From Rhynchopus sp. YZ270_cl-10 (lineage: Eukaryota; Euglenozoa; Diplonemea; Diplonemida; Diplonemidae), in contig OZ037906.1 in assembly GCA_964035575.1 (NCBI GenBank), forward strand, positions 496,001 through 560,000: a stretch of DNA of 64,000 nt, written 5' to 3'. The stretch's first letter is position 1. Every line of letters begins with the position of its first letter. The notes below the pieces were generated by a model, which was not told the DNA's origin, made no database searches, and worked only from the letters and a program-made list of their open reading frames with translations. Shown in pieces: positions 22,404 to 32,996 of the stretch. The position numbers and the translations under genes were made by a program.

Positions 22404-24797
22404 TCATTCCATTGTCCTTTTCGCCACACCCACCTTCGTTGAATTGACTCTCTTCGCGAACCTGAGGGACTTAACAGTTTCTTCTACATGGTCTTTGAAC
22501 GGGCTGTATTGGTGAGATGTGATTTATAAACAAAAAAACATATTACCTGCCAAAAAAGCCTTTCAATAGATAGAACGTTAAAATAGTCGGCCACAAGACC
22601 ACAGACAATGTACTTTCAACACAATGTATAACTACGCACTGCAAAGCATGCAAGCCAGGTATGCATCTCCTCAGCAAAACCAAAAAAAAACTACCCAGCC
22701 TTTTTTGTTGGCATTCTTTTACAATCCGTTGCATGAGTGCAGCGTTGCCACGCAACGCTACACTGTCCAACAATCTCACTTTCAGGAAAACCCCCTGCAC
22801 ACCCTATACACCATCTTGCCCCTTTTGCCTTTCCTCCTGTACAGTCAGGCCGTTCGTCCTTCCCCACCCTTCTTTTCACACTTGGACACCACAATAAAAA
22901 AAATCACCAACACCAACACACCTAACATTCTCCCCCCCTACAGACCCCCCCCTTCCTCTCTCTCAACCCAAAAAACATACCTTGTGTTGACCAACATCAA
23001 ACATTTGCTGGATCCTCCAAGACTGGGTCTGAGGAGGCGTGTGAGTGTGCAGTTTCTGAAAGGGACGTGCCCTCCAGCGCCGATGGAGTAGATGACGTCC
23101 CCGAGGTGGGTGAGGCTGGTGTTGATGGCGATGGCTTCTTTGAGGCGTTGGCCTTGCACTTCGGAGTCGCTGACCTTCTCGCTGCCCGCGAGGTCAATGA
23201 GGTTGAGGAGGCCGCTGAGGGAGACGCCTGTGACAGGGTTGTGCAGTTTGATGCGAAGCATGAAGACAGAATGCGACCTGCTCGATTGGTTGTTCATCTT
23301 CGTCGAGGCGCACGCCCGCTTGCTCTGCGCAATGCTCAGCAGATCCACGACAGTCTGCTCATCCGTCACAACATGCTCCGAAAGCCCATCCACCACCACC
23401 TCACTCTCACTCCCCCCCAACCGCAGCCCCCCACCACTCTTCTGCAGCAGATCGATGATCTGGTCGTTATAGATCTCCAGGAATGAGCAGCTCAGTTGGC
23501 AGGTGAAGCCGCGCTCGGTTTTGAGGGTGCTTACTTTACGGAATATCATATTAACGGCACGGGGGATGACTCCTTTGTTGGTGGGAGGGCCTTCCATGGT
23601 AAAGGTTTTCCCTGACCCGGTTTGGCCGTACGCGAAGATACAGACTTTGAATCCATCAAGGCAAGACTGCACCATGGGGGCAATCTCTGCGAATACTTCC
23701 TCCTGTGTGGATTGCGGACTGAACACGTGGTCGTAACGGAAGGAGTAGTCCTCCGCCTTGCTGCTCGGTCCTGCTAGCGCAGCACGCTCCTTTCCACGTA
23801 GACGCAACGTACGACGCTGTTCGATCTCGTACTCAATGATATCCCGGTCAACAGTTAGTGGTTGACGAATCCGACAGAACACACGAATGTTCCCCTTCAG
23901 CTCCTCCAACTTGTTGTGCAGCCTCCGTCTCTCGTCTTCGTGATGCACCAAAGCAAGCTTATCGCTCTCCATCTGTAGCGCTGCAGATTGTTCACGCGCC
24001 TGCCACTCACCCATCTCCGCCTCCAGTTGTCTCTTTTCTGCAACAATCACCCCGGTGCTTTGTTTGATGGCGTCGTTCCGCAAAGAAGCGGCTTGGGTTT
24101 TCTCAGACGCAAGCCGTTCCTGCACTTTATGTTCTTCGGTGAGAAGCAAGGTTTCCTGGCGTCTCTGAAACTCAAGGTGTTGCTGTTGTGTGCAGTGGTT
24201 GGTCTTCAACGCAAGATTCGTCACGGTGATCTCTGAGGTAAGGAAATGAAAGTCGCGGGTCTCCAGGCGGGCGATGTGGCTGCGGTTTTGGGCTTCGTGC
24301 TCATCCAGAAGAGAGGACATTGTTTCGACCCAGGAGGCACGGTGCTGGGCCTTTGCCTGCAGGACTTCTTCTGCTTCGCGCAGCCGCTTGACATCTCTCT
24401 GCTCAAGATCCGGCTTCATAGCCTCTGTGTGTTGAAAGTCCATCGCAACGATCTCCTTTTGGATAAGCATCTTCGCCCTCTCCTTGTCCTTGATGATCGT
24501 CTTCTTCTTCTCAAGCACCGCAGGCAGCTTCAAACGAGGCATCTTTGAAAACTTCTCCCTCAACGCCGCGTCATTGTCCTCACCCAGCTGTGGAGGGGCA
24601 ACCCGCGACGGTGTGCTTGCAGGCTGTGCACTCAATCGCTTGGGAGGCGTGCTTTTCAATGGTGTTGCGGTGAAGCCTGAGACACCAGAATCACCACGTG
24701 ACTTAGCTGCACCATCTGCAGACCGCTTCAGACCACGAGGAATACCAGGCTTGCGTGGAATCGGGGTGGAGCGTGGTCCTAAAGTGGCCCGATGCAT
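22404..24797 (-). CDS. C-terminal-motor kinesin (kinesin-14), two exons
   Basis: Exon 1 24797-22981 (605 codons plus AG), intron 22980-22504 (donor GTATGT, acceptor ATACAG), exon 2 22503-22404; 638 residues. The tail is Pro/Arg/Ser-rich (1-90), the coiled coil about 100-300, and the neck KGNIRVFCRIRQP at 301-313, diagnostic of minus-end-directed kinesin-14. Motor motifs: P-loop GQTGSGKT 391-398, switch I NNQSSRSH 502-509, switch II DLAGSE 535-540. The splice restores the family ending: exon 1 stops at CLMLVNT and exon 2 supplies SPFKDHVEETVKSLRFAKRV, the last motor helix. Expected to act in spindle or axonemal microtubule organisation. Without the intron the frame ends in an unrelated tail, so the exon 2 call is firm. 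Confidence 0.95.
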
Positions 24798-25252
24798 GGT
24801 TTTTATTTATTTTTGTTCTTTTTTGAGGTAATGGGGGAGGAGAGGGGAGGGGGGAGAGTTTGTAATGGAGAAAATAGTGGGAGGTGGGGGAGGGGGAGAA
24901 TTTTTTTTTTTTTTGATGGTTTTTTTTGCAACTGTCTGCCCAAAAAATTCCAGAGGGAGGAAAAAAAGAACAACAAAATAAAAGTTCCCACACACAATAC
25001 CTGCCAATTATTCACCACATTCAGAGAGTAAAAAAAAATGGTGCAAGAGGGTGAAGAAATAGAGAATCGAAAAAGGTAAGAATCTGGTGGCGGCAGGGTG
25101 GGTGAGGGGAGTATTGAATTCTTTTTCCGTTGGAAGAGAGGGACTTTTCTTGGTTTCTGTTGTCAGTCTTGTATGATTGGCACAAGGTCGTGTCACAGCG
25201 CAAAAAAGGGGTTGGGGTTTGACTTTGCGTTGTCTAGACAAAAGCCGCACTT

Positions 25253-25737
25253 CTACTTGTCCTGGAGCTCACGGAGACGGCGGATGGTGGACTTCACAGT
25301 CGCGCTGTTCACGGTGTGAAGGGACCAGGCGCCACCAGCGTAGGTGACCTGGCATGGTCCGTGGCACTTCCAGATGCCGACAGCCTTACGCTTGATGGAG
25401 AACTTTCCGCATGACGCGCAGAAATGCTTGGAGTGCTGCGAGATCTCAATCTTCTTGACACGCTTACGCAGGTTGGCTCCGTACCTGGGTGGTGGGTTGG
25501 GAAAATGGAAATTAATCAAAAAATTATCAACAAAAAAAAAAAAAAACATCGTCAATACCCCCAAGATATATTGTCTCCATCAGGACATCAAAGGAATGGA
25601 ATAATAACAAGATGAAAAATCTCATTTTGCATTTCTTGCTTTTTCTTATGTAGCATGAGGAATAGGAGGGGGGGGAAAGGACTGTACCTGGTACCGAACT
25701 TTCCGGTGATTCCGACCTTGACGGTACGCTTTCCCAT
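25253..25737 (-). CDS. RPL37A: 60S ribosomal protein eL43 (L37a), copy 1
   Basis: Exon 1 25737-25688 and exon 2 25484-25253; the intron (GTACAG...CCCAG) splits the Arg17 codon; 93 residues, normal for the family. Zinc-ribbon cysteines are C39, C42, C57 and C61, followed by the family core [21 protein letters not shown]. The second pair is C-x3-C (KCHGPC), whereas most eL43 proteins have C-x2-C, so one residue is inserted; the second gene copy shows the same. A pyrimidine tract with CAG acceptors lies 20-40 nt before the ATG. The encoded protein appears identical to that of copy 2, 1.3 kb upstream. Confidence 0.95.
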
Positions 25738-26536
25738 TTTGTGGTTTGTGTGTTAAACTGGGGAGTGCCTGAGAGGGTGGGTGTGTGAAGTTGTGGTTCA
25801 GAAAAAAACATCATCTCTGTTTATCAACGAAGATGGGATGTGATGCTAACATTGATGAAACAACACACTACATGTTGCGGTGGCTACGATGACATAAAAA
25901 GGGTGCATATCGTATCTCATATTACTGCAAGCAGGAGCAGTAAGCGAGCAGCAAGCGGTGCTAATGAGTCGTGCACTGTTACTGTTGGTGATCTCGATAA
26001 TGAGGGCGAGGGTTTGCGTCTCAGTTAACCTCTCCCGGATGGTGTCCGGATTTTGCGGGAATGCTGCACAGTAAGCTGCTGACTGAAGAATCCTTCAAAT
26101 ATTTGCAAGCTAAAATAATCCTGTATTTCTTTTGATAAAAAAAAAGGCAAAGAAAAAAGTGGGTATATGGGGGATTAGGTCTTCTGTTATTTTCTTTTTT
26201 CTGTCGGACGAATAACAAATAAAACACCTAAAAAAACCCCCTCCTTGCAAGACGATTGAACCTCACGGGGCGCAAACACATCTTAAAGTGCACACACTCA
26301 ACTGATAACCTTGACAGGCAAAAAAAAAAGAATAAAATGCCACCCCACTGTCCACTGACATCGAACGTTGTAACCCTTGAGAGCAAGCGTCACCTGCTCG
26401 CAGTCTCCCCGTGAGACTGTTCCCTATCACTGGAGCAGGTAACCCCCCCCATTCCCGATTCCCTTTGTTTTCTTTTGTCCCGCCCATTGTTTTCGAAAGG
26501 GGGGAACCTTATCCCCGGCACTGTGTGACCTTCAGT
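25738..26536. other. Spacer between the two eL43 copies
   Basis: About 800 bp with no gene. Homology to the spacer upstream of copy 2 is not obvious, and the 73-bp block found before copy 2 is missing here. Confidence 0.6.
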
Positions 26537-27025
26537 CTACTTGTCCTGGAGCTCACGGAGACGGCGGATGGTGGACTTCACAGTCGCGCTGTTCACGGTG
26601 TGAAGGGACCAGGCGCCACCAGCGTAGGTGACCTGGCAGGGTCCGTGGCACTTCCAGATGCCGACAGCCTTACGCTTGATGGAGAACTTTCCGCATGACG
26701 CGCAGAAATGCTTGGAGTGCTGCGAGATCTCAATCTTCTTGACACGCTTACGCAGGTTGGCTCCGTACCTGGGTGGTGGGTTGGGAAAATGGAAATTAAT
26801 CAAAAACTAAACAACACACAAACACCTTCGTTTATGTACATTCAAAACATCGCCCCAAAAAATAGATAAAGGTTGGTACATTAGCTCTCGTGGTGGTCAC
26901 TTTAAAAAGTCGTTCGAGTTAGGAGAAAAGAGGAATGAGGAGTGGGGAATGGAGAGTGGGGGAAAAGGACTGTACCTGGTACCGAACTTTCCGGTGATTC
27001 CGACCTTGACGGTACGCTTTCCCAT
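26537..27025 (-). CDS. RPL37A: 60S ribosomal protein eL43 (L37a), copy 2
   Basis: Exon 1 27025-26976 and exon 2 26768-26537, with the same intron position, phase and splice sites as copy 1. The coding exons and about 30 nt of intron next to exon 2 match copy 1 nearly base for base, while the middle of the intron and the outer flanks differ. That pattern fits gene conversion or a fairly recent duplication. Zinc-ribbon spacing is as in copy 1. CATCAG, 22 nt before the ATG, is a candidate trans-splice acceptor. The 73-bp upstream block lies 113 nt from the ATG. Confidence 0.95.
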
Positions 27026-27138
27026 TTTGTAGTGTTGTAGATGTCTGATGCATATTGTGGTGGGGGGTGGGATGATGACGGAGCAGGTGTGATCACAACA
27101 AGACAAAGCCGCACCTCCAGGTAGTGCATGCTGCCTTC

Positions 27139-27211
27139 GAATATCACCGGGGTCTGGTGGTTAAAAAGTCTCCACAGAGTTGGGAGGTAAACCGTGGAGT
27201 TAATCCGGTTG
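27139..27211 (-). promoter_or_regulatory. 73-bp conserved upstream block, copy 1 (before eL43 copy 2)
   Basis: Identical over 73 bp to blocks at 31741-31813 and 32924-32996. On the plus strand it begins GAATATCACCGGGGTCTGG and ends TTAATCCGGTTG; CTCCAC and GTGGAG inside can form a 6-bp stem. It lies 113 nt upstream of the eL43 copy 2 ATG, in the same orientation to the gene as the other copies. Copies 1 and 3 share five further bases (CCTTC) on the left. It could be a regulatory module, an ncRNA or a SINE. Confidence 0.7.
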
Positions 27212-27785
27212 TGATGTTGAATGTGCGTGGTCGCCTTCTGAACGGTGTTCAGGAGAGATGGCAGGGGTGTGTGAGGGGTGTAGGGTGAAGGGAGGATGGA
27301 ATGCAAAAAAGGTACAAGCTAAATGGCGGGTTATCTGTTACACAAAGCATTTAAAAACCATAGTTACTGAAGGCTGCAACGCCTAGGCAGAACGCAGACC
27401 GTAAGAGGGGGAACGGGAATATAAAGCAGCATCGTACACACGGGCTGCAATTGGTGATGAAGTGTCGAAACACACGTGGGGGCAAAAGAAACGAGAATAT
27501 CAAGAAAAGGTAAGGGCAACGCATGACATGAAGCTGCAAACATTGTGGTCTGCAAGAAGGACTGGGATGTCTCTCATGTGCGCATGCATTGCTTATAACA
27601 AAGATAATTGAAAGATGGTCGTGCCCGAGGCACATAAAAGAAAGAACGTGAATAATAAAATTGAAGAAATCTTGTTGATGAACCTAAGTCTCGTGGTCAC
27701 CTACATGACGAGTTCAATGGGAGGGAATGCTGGGGCAGGTTTCACAACCAAGCCCAGCACGAATACGTTGGTGGGTGATGTATGT
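27212..27785. other. Intergenic
   Basis: No gene seen. A weak family B relative lies at about 27561-27595 and a family C relative at about 27676-27712 (GATGAACCTAAGTCTCGTGG). Confidence 0.5.
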
Positions 27786-28886
27786 TCAGCACTGGTCGTC
27801 CATCGGGATGTTGACACAGTTAACGGAGCCACTGCTGCACGTGCACCTCTTGCAGTAGCCGTTGAACCACGCCAGCCACGTGTCTCCATGCTTCCTGGTC
27901 ACGCCGTTCTGGTTAAAACAGTCCCCCCCAGGTGGTGTGGGTGGCCCGATGATAAGAGGGCTGAACGTCCTTGGCGGGTTCGTCGGAGCAACGGGCATGG
28001 GTGTTGGCGGTGCAGATGTCGGGGGCGCAGACGTAGGTGGTGCCGATGTGGGTGGTGCGCTAGTCGGGGGTGCAGATGTGGGCGGTGCCGATGTGGGTGG
28101 TGCAGATGTAGGGGGCGCAGATGTGGGCGGTGCTGAGGTCTGTGGCGGCACTGTCTGAGGAGCAGCTGTTGGTGGTGCAGCCGTCTCCAGGTCTCTTCCG
28201 ACGCAGGTCTCGGGCGCACACCCACGGGAAGGGCCCTGCGACCTGCACAGGTTTGCCTTGCACACCCCAGCCGCCGTCCACTGGCAGAGGCCCGGTGCAT
28301 CGGAGCCTTCGCACTGCGCCTCCTCCTCAAACATCGTGCAGGCCACAGCCGCCTTCCGGCTCACCGCAAACACAAGCCACTCAGCGTCACCCTCAAGCGT
28401 CACCGTCGTCGTTGTGCCCGCCCCGATCGCCATCCGCCACGACACCATGTGGTGTGCCAGGCCCCCTGCCTTCCCGGTCCTGAAGTGCGGGCCGCAGGCC
28501 GACCGCTCAAACCCCGCCTCTGCCAGCGTCTGCGCCACGCCCCCCTTCGCTGACTCACACGGCGCGCAGTGGTACATGAACACCACAGCGTCGCAGTCGC
28601 CGTCACGCTCCTCCGGACAGCTGAACGTCACCTCCGTCCCCGACAGCAGCTTCACCGACGTCGGCACCAGCGCAATGAAGCCTGTCTCGTAGTACGCGGG
28701 GAAGCCGCCCAGCGACGAGGGGCCGTCCGCAAGCCCCACGTCCCACCCCGCCATCCCCTCCACCAGGGGCACAGAGGGCACAACCGGCTTCGCCACAGGC
28801 TCCACCATCGACACTGTCGGCATCGGCACAGTCACACCCGTCGCTGCTGCAACACACATACTCACAAAACACATCAGACGCGCCAT
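27786..28886 (-). CDS. Secreted Cys-rich protein with TSAPP repeats
   Basis: 366 residues. A signal peptide (about 1-18) leads into a globular region to about 175. A Cys-rich segment follows (about 180-232, including CTMFEEEAQCEGSDAPGLCQ and further Cys pairs), then a Pro/Thr/Ser/Ala stalk with about 11 TSAPP pentapeptides (about 236-305), a probable O-glycosylation linker. The C-terminal 47 residues carry six cysteines (CFNQNGVTRKHGDTW ... YCKRCTC ... CVNIPMDDQC) in a von Willebrand factor C-like pattern. It looks extracellular or cell-surface; there is no membrane anchor. Third codon positions are GC-rich, as in the neighbouring cathepsin and eL43 genes, suggesting high expression. CCACCTTCAG, 29 nt before the ATG, is a candidate acceptor. 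I cannot name a family. Confidence 0.85.
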   Translation of the reverse strand: MARLMCFVSMCVAAATGVTVPMPTVSMVEPVAKPVVPSVPLVEGMAGWDVGLADGPSSLGGFPAYYETGFIALVPTSVKLLSGTEVTFSCPEERDGDCDAVVFMYHCAPCESAKGGVAQTLAEAGFERSACGPHFRTGKAGGLAHHMVSWRMAIGAGTTTTVTLEGDAEWLVFAVSRKAAVACTMFEEEAQCEGSDAPGLCQWTAAGVCKANLCRSQGPSRGCAPETCVGRDLETAAPPTAAPQTVPPQTSAPPTSAPPTSAPPTSAPPTSAPPTSAPPTSAPPTSAPPTSAPPTPMPVAPTNPPRTFSPLIIGPPTPPGGDCFNQNGVTRKHGDTWLAWFNGYCKRCTCSSGSVNCVNIPMDDQC

Positions 28887-30630
28887 GTTGTGGATGCTGT
28901 CCTTGAAAATAAGTCTGAAGGTGGGTGTGGTGTGGTGTGTTTGATAACGGTTTTAGAGTGGGTAACGCCTGAACGGAGTATGGCCCACTTGTCACTTCTA
29001 CCAGCCATATTGAGGGAGAGGCTACGGCTTATTGATACGGTTTTGGTGACTCCTTACGAATAAAATAAAATAAAAAGGGGGAGGGTTCTTCGCGGACGAT
29101 TGGAGCGGGGGGTATACAAAATCAATTTCTCCAACCGTCATTCAACATCAGGATTTGATCTTCACCCTGTGGGGTTTTCATCTTCGCGGGCACCTGCCCT
29201 GTGATACATGGCGGTATGACGCACTTACCATGAAACACCAACTAGTGGTGTAGCTGCGGCGCCTGTGACCATTTTGAACAGTCTCTGCGGAAAAAAGGTA
29301 CTATGGCTAAATAAAAGTTGAATGTCTTTCCAGGCAGCACACCTCACCCGAGGATGTGGCAAGCTCCCTCAGTGCAATGAGCTTGGCCTGACTTTGGGCA
29401 GTTGTACAGTCGGCACACTTCACCACCCAGGGTGTGGCAATGGGGCCTGCGAGGTGCAATGCAGGTTGCCCACTGGACTGACCGTCACAAAACAAAAGGG
29501 GAAAAAAAAGGGGGGGTGACGTTTAACCCTCAGGGTTCTTCATGGGGCTTCTGGAGGCGCCATATACCCCCGGATGCAATTTACCGTCCAGCCCAGGACG
29601 TGGTGTGGTGTGGTGTCGTGTGGTTGATATCAGTTTCCCGAAGGTAATTCGTGCTAATCAAATCAAGGCCGCACTTACAAAGTTTAGCCACAAACTACAC
29701 CCCCCTGCCTACTATCATATACTGCCAAGCCTGGGTGTGGTGTCGTGTGGACATGAAGGTGTCAGGGGAGAGAAGGGAAGAGATCAGGAAAAACAAAACA
29801 ACAAAGGGGCTTTTACTTTCGTTTCTCTTCTTCTGGCAAAGCGGACACAAACCAAGAATCCCACAGACACTCCCTCAGAAGGGAGGCCGCCTGGGGCACG
29901 CGAAGGATGGGTCGTAATGCAGTATTGCCACTAATGCGAGTTGAATAAAGAGAACAACAAAACAAGACAAACATATCACACTGGTGTGCAGTAAACAAAC
30001 AGGAAAAGAACACCTCATGTGTGCAAAATGTATGCACGCGTGGTGTACTTTTCTCTTTTCGAGTGAAAAAGAACAAGTTGTAAAAAGGAAGAAGGTGTCC
30101 TGCACAGAGTCCAGACACCTCCAAAAAGGAGAAAATCGTTGTGGTGGTCCCATTGCCAAACAAAAGCAACAGCTACGGCAGTGGTTGTTCTGGCCACGTC
30201 TGTGAAACAAGGCCAAAAAGCATAAAAAAAGGGATAAGGGGGGTCAGTAAGATAAAAAAAAAGAGCGTTCAGTCTTGTTCATGTTCAAATAGTATTCGCG
30301 TTACCCAGCCCTCACCAAAGAAGTTCACGTACAGGGAGAGGACACACACCGACTAGGGAATCAAAATTGAAAACCCTGACGAAGGAGGTGTTTGTACGAG
30401 TCCCCTTCTTGGCAGACAAAATAAAAATTATTGCTCTTTTGTTTATACTTTTTATCACTGACCCCATACGCAGCAAAGCTGGTCAAAAAAAAAAACAAGT
30501 TTGGTTGAGAGGAGATTATAACGATCAAAACGTTGTGGTGGCTTTCGTTAGTCGTCAGCTCTCTTGGCTCTTGTATGTAAGTAGCAACTCGAAGGACTGG
30601 GACAGGCTACTATTCCAGCACACCAAACAC
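28887..30630. other. Intergenic with family H repeats
   Basis: Two tandem, related units at 29332-29403 and 29401-29490 (GGCAGCACACCTCACCC and TCGGCACACTTCACCACCC bodies, each with a TGCAAT core). No coding sequence supported. Confidence 0.5.
29332..29490 (+). repeat. Dispersed repeat family H, tandem pair
   Basis: The first unit closely matches 42389-42450: AGGCAGCACA, GGATGTGGCA, GTGCAAT, AGCTTGGCCTGAC. The internal AAGCTC and GAGCTT pair. The second unit is a diverged relative. Confidence 0.6.
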
Positions 30631-31599
30631 TCAGACAATCGGGTGGGACGGGGAGTTCTTCAGGAGGCACTGGTTGGTGCCACGGGCAAGGCGGATGTAT
30701 CCAGACTCTCCCCAGCCAGATGCCCAGGAGTTCTTCACAATCCAGTAGTCGGGGGTCACACCGACGGCAAGGACTCCGTGGTCAAGGTAGCTGGACTTGC
30801 AGTTGTCCATCACTCCACCCTGGTACGTCTGCCACGAGGTCGCGTCAACGGCAATCGAGATCGGTCCATTGGCAATCAGCCATGTCGCCATCTCGTCCTC
30901 ATCATGGGCAAGGTCCTTGTAGCTCGAGATCGTGGAGCCGACCTTCATCGACGACTCGTACTTGCAGCTTCCGGTGATGCCACCTCCGCTCGTGTACGGG
31001 TAGGCCTCCTCAGTCACAATGTCTCCGTTGTGGTTGTCCAGAAGCCACTGGAACGCGTTGTCCATCAGACCGCCGTTGCAGCCAGCGTCGACCTTGTCGC
31101 ACGACACAAGCTCCTGCTCGGACACCGAGGTCAGGGTGTTGTCCTTCGACCACTGACCCTCAATGCCTCCGGTTGCTGAGAACGACCAGCACGACCCGCA
31201 CTGCGCCTGGTTCTTCACGTGTGTCACACGGTTCTGCGTCCTCCAGTCCACAGACGTGGCCTTCACCTTCAGCACCTCCGACTCGGAGAACTGCTTCTTC
31301 GGCGACTCCTTCGCGGGCACGCTCAGGGTGTGGTACGCCTTGAACTCCTCCGCAGTCAGGTCCGTGAAGGCGTTCATGCCGTGGCGCACACCGGTCTTCG
31401 ACCCAGCCTCACGCTCAGCAGCCTTCAGCATGTTCTGCTTGAAGATCGCACGGCGGGCAGACTCGTCCGCACCGCTGTACTGCTTCCCGTAGGTCTGCTT
31501 GAAGTTCGCCCACAGCAGGCCCTCGTTCATCTCCACGTACGACGCGGGCAGGGCTGTCGAGGCTGCCGCCATCGCCAGAACAGACAGAGCTGTCTTCAT
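30631..31599 (-). CDS. Cathepsin L-like papain-family cysteine protease
   Basis: 322 residues from Met at 31599. An in-frame upstream extension is rejected because a signal peptide (MKTALSVLAMAAASTALPAS) starts here and a strong acceptor (CCCCTCTGCCACAG) lies 33 nt upstream. The I29 inhibitory propeptide (about 27-86) has an ERFNIN-like helix and ends near the GMNAFTDLTAEEF motif. The mature enzyme starts near TSVDWR. Catalytic residues: oxyanion Gln131, Cys137 (CGSCWSF), His274 (LDHGVLAVG), Asn290 (KNSWASGWG). CNGGLMD is cathepsin L-type. A lysosomal or secreted endopeptidase for digestion of ingested protein is expected; there is no C-terminal extension. The 73-bp block lies 141 nt upstream of the ATG. 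Confidence 0.97.
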   Translation of the reverse strand: MKTALSVLAMAAASTALPASYVEMNEGLLWANFKQTYGKQYSGADESARRAIFKQNMLKAAEREAGSKTGVRHGMNAFTDLTAEEFKAYHTLSVPAKESPKKQFSESEVLKVKATSVDWRTQNRVTHVKNQAQCGSCWSFSATGGIEGQWSKDNTLTSVSEQELVSCDKVDAGCNGGLMDNAFQWLLDNHNGDIVTEEAYPYTSGGGITGSCKYESSMKVGSTISSYKDLAHDEDEMATWLIANGPISIAVDATSWQTYQGGVMDNCKSSYLDHGVLAVGVTPDYWIVKNSWASGWGESGYIRLARGTNQCLLKNSPSHPIV

Positions 31600-31740
31600 C
31601 GTTGTCTTTTTGTGTGTTTGAGGTCTTGTCTGTGGCAGAGGGGTGTTGTGTATGTGTGAGAGGCACAGCAGGACAAAGGGGCGGCAGCTTCCATGGCAGG
31701 AACGTGGTTGACAACAAAACCCAGATTGCTGGTTGCTGTT

Positions 31741-31813
31741 GAATATCACCGGGGTCTGGTGGTTAAAAAGTCTCCACAGAGTTGGGAGGTAAACCGTGGA
31801 GTTAATCCGGTTG
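31741..31813 (-). promoter_or_regulatory. 73-bp conserved upstream block, copy 2 (before cathepsin L)
   Basis: Identical to the block at 27139. Copies 2 and 3 share a further GAAGTGT on the right that copy 1 lacks, while copy 2 lacks the left CCTTC, so the transferred or conserved unit ends differently in each place. Confidence 0.7.
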
Positions 31814-32448
31814 GAAGTGTGGTATATGTTTCACAAGATGCGATGCAAACAGAGTCATCAAGATGGAAAGATAGAGACAAAGCAAAGAGGAGTGGGGTGG
31901 ATCTGGACTTTTTGAATACAACATATTTGGGGAATGTGGAGGGTGAAACAAGGGTGAAGGGTGAAGGGGAGGCAGCTCACAAGCAGCAAGAGGCCTGCAC
32001 ACAGCTCATACGTGTGGTCTTGTGTCCAAGTGCAGGTGGGGTGCAGCACGCAGCATGTGGTTGTGGGAGTTATGTGCGAAAAGGGTTAGCTTCTCCTCCC
32101 ACACCACACACATCGCACACACACCCCACCAAAGCTGGCACCACACGGCTGTGTGCAGGCTTCTCCTCTCCTCTCTGGCCACTTCCAAACACAGCAGGTT
32201 GCACAAAAAAGGAAAAAGAAAAAGGCAGATTCATAATCAAACTCAAACCCAAACGTCAGCAACAGGAGCATAACATAACATCGGATTGAACAAACACAAA
32301 CGCAGGGGGGAATGCGGTACAAACAAAATGCGGCGACAATCAGGCCACACAGCACTCGTGTGTGCTATCAAAAGGAACACGTTGTTGTGCAGGCCCAACA
32401 GCAGCAGCATCACAAACATCACAAGCAGCAGCAGCAGCACTGCCCACC
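31814..32448. other. Intergenic
   Basis: No gene or recognised repeat; a purine-rich stretch at about 31840-31990 and A-rich tracts. Confidence 0.5.
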
Positions 32449-32727
32449 TCAGTAGTACGGCGAGTACGCAGCAAGACGTGCACGGCGCACAGACGCAGAC
32501 AGCGCAATGTCGCTTGCCACAGCGTTCGCGTGTGCGGTGGCGTGTGCGTTTGCAATCGCTGCGTCTGCTGCGTACGTCGAGTAACGCGGCGACAGCGGCA
32601 CGTACGAACGTGCAACTGCAATGTCGGCAGCCGCACGTGCACTTGCGGCAGCAGCGTCAGCCGCAAGGATCGACGACGTGTACGACGGGTACACTGGTGC
32701 CGGTGCGTAGTACGGGTAGTAGGACAT
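32449..32727 (-). CDS. Small Ala/Tyr-rich protein, 92 residues
   Basis: Starts MSYYPYYAPAPVYPSY and ends LAAYSPYY, with a central Ala-rich helical stretch (AADAAAASARAAADIAVARS, then AADAAIANAHATAHANAVAS) showing an approximate internal repeat. No signal peptide or membrane helix. Family not recognised; low-complexity proteins of this kind can be structural. Reasons to believe it: coding-type GC3 like the adjacent high-expression genes, a pyrimidine-rich leader before the ATG, and the 73-bp block 196 nt upstream, as before eL43 and cathepsin L. It could still be a chance frame in GC-rich DNA. Confidence 0.6.
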   Translation of the reverse strand: MSYYPYYAPAPVYPSYTSSILAADAAAASARAAADIAVARSYVPLSPRYSTYAADAAIANAHATAHANAVASDIALSASVRRARLAAYSPYY

Positions 32728-32923
32728 CTTCTTGTTGTGTGTGGGTGAGGTGTTAAGAAGGGAGTATTTAGTCTGGACGTGGGTGTGATATTAGTTAGTG
32801 GTAGCGGGGTTGCGGTGGTGGTAACGCAGAAGTGAACAAAAGGAACTCACCGTACTCATCAAGCTCGCACACAGGATGTGGTTCTCAGTGAGAAGTACAT
32901 CTCTAGAGAACTATGTCACCTTC

Positions 32924-32996
32924 GAATATCACCGGGGTCTGGTGGTTAAAAAGTCTCCACAGAGTTGGGAGGTAAACCGTGGAGTTAATCCGGTTG
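32924..32996 (-). promoter_or_regulatory. 73-bp conserved upstream block, copy 3
   Basis: Identical to the blocks at 27139 and 31741 and longest in shared flank: CCTTC on the left as in copy 1 and GAAGTGT on the right as in copy 2, so this copy is nearest the full-length unit (about 85 bp). It lies 196 nt upstream of the 92-residue gene. Confidence 0.7.

Noticed and set aside
27139-27211. 73-bp block as a tRNA or spliced-leader RNA gene
   Set aside because: The length suits a tRNA and GGGAG|GTAAAC looks like a leader donor, but no cloverleaf, Sm site or tandem arrangement is visible.
29332-29490. Possible tRNA genes or tRNA-like elements
   Set aside because: No cloverleaf with a 7-bp acceptor stem and T-arm could be drawn; treated as family H repeats.
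30631-31749. Cathepsin L start at 31749
   Set aside because: The upstream 50 residues are Cys/Pro-rich and cross a strong splice acceptor; the signal peptide begins at 31599.
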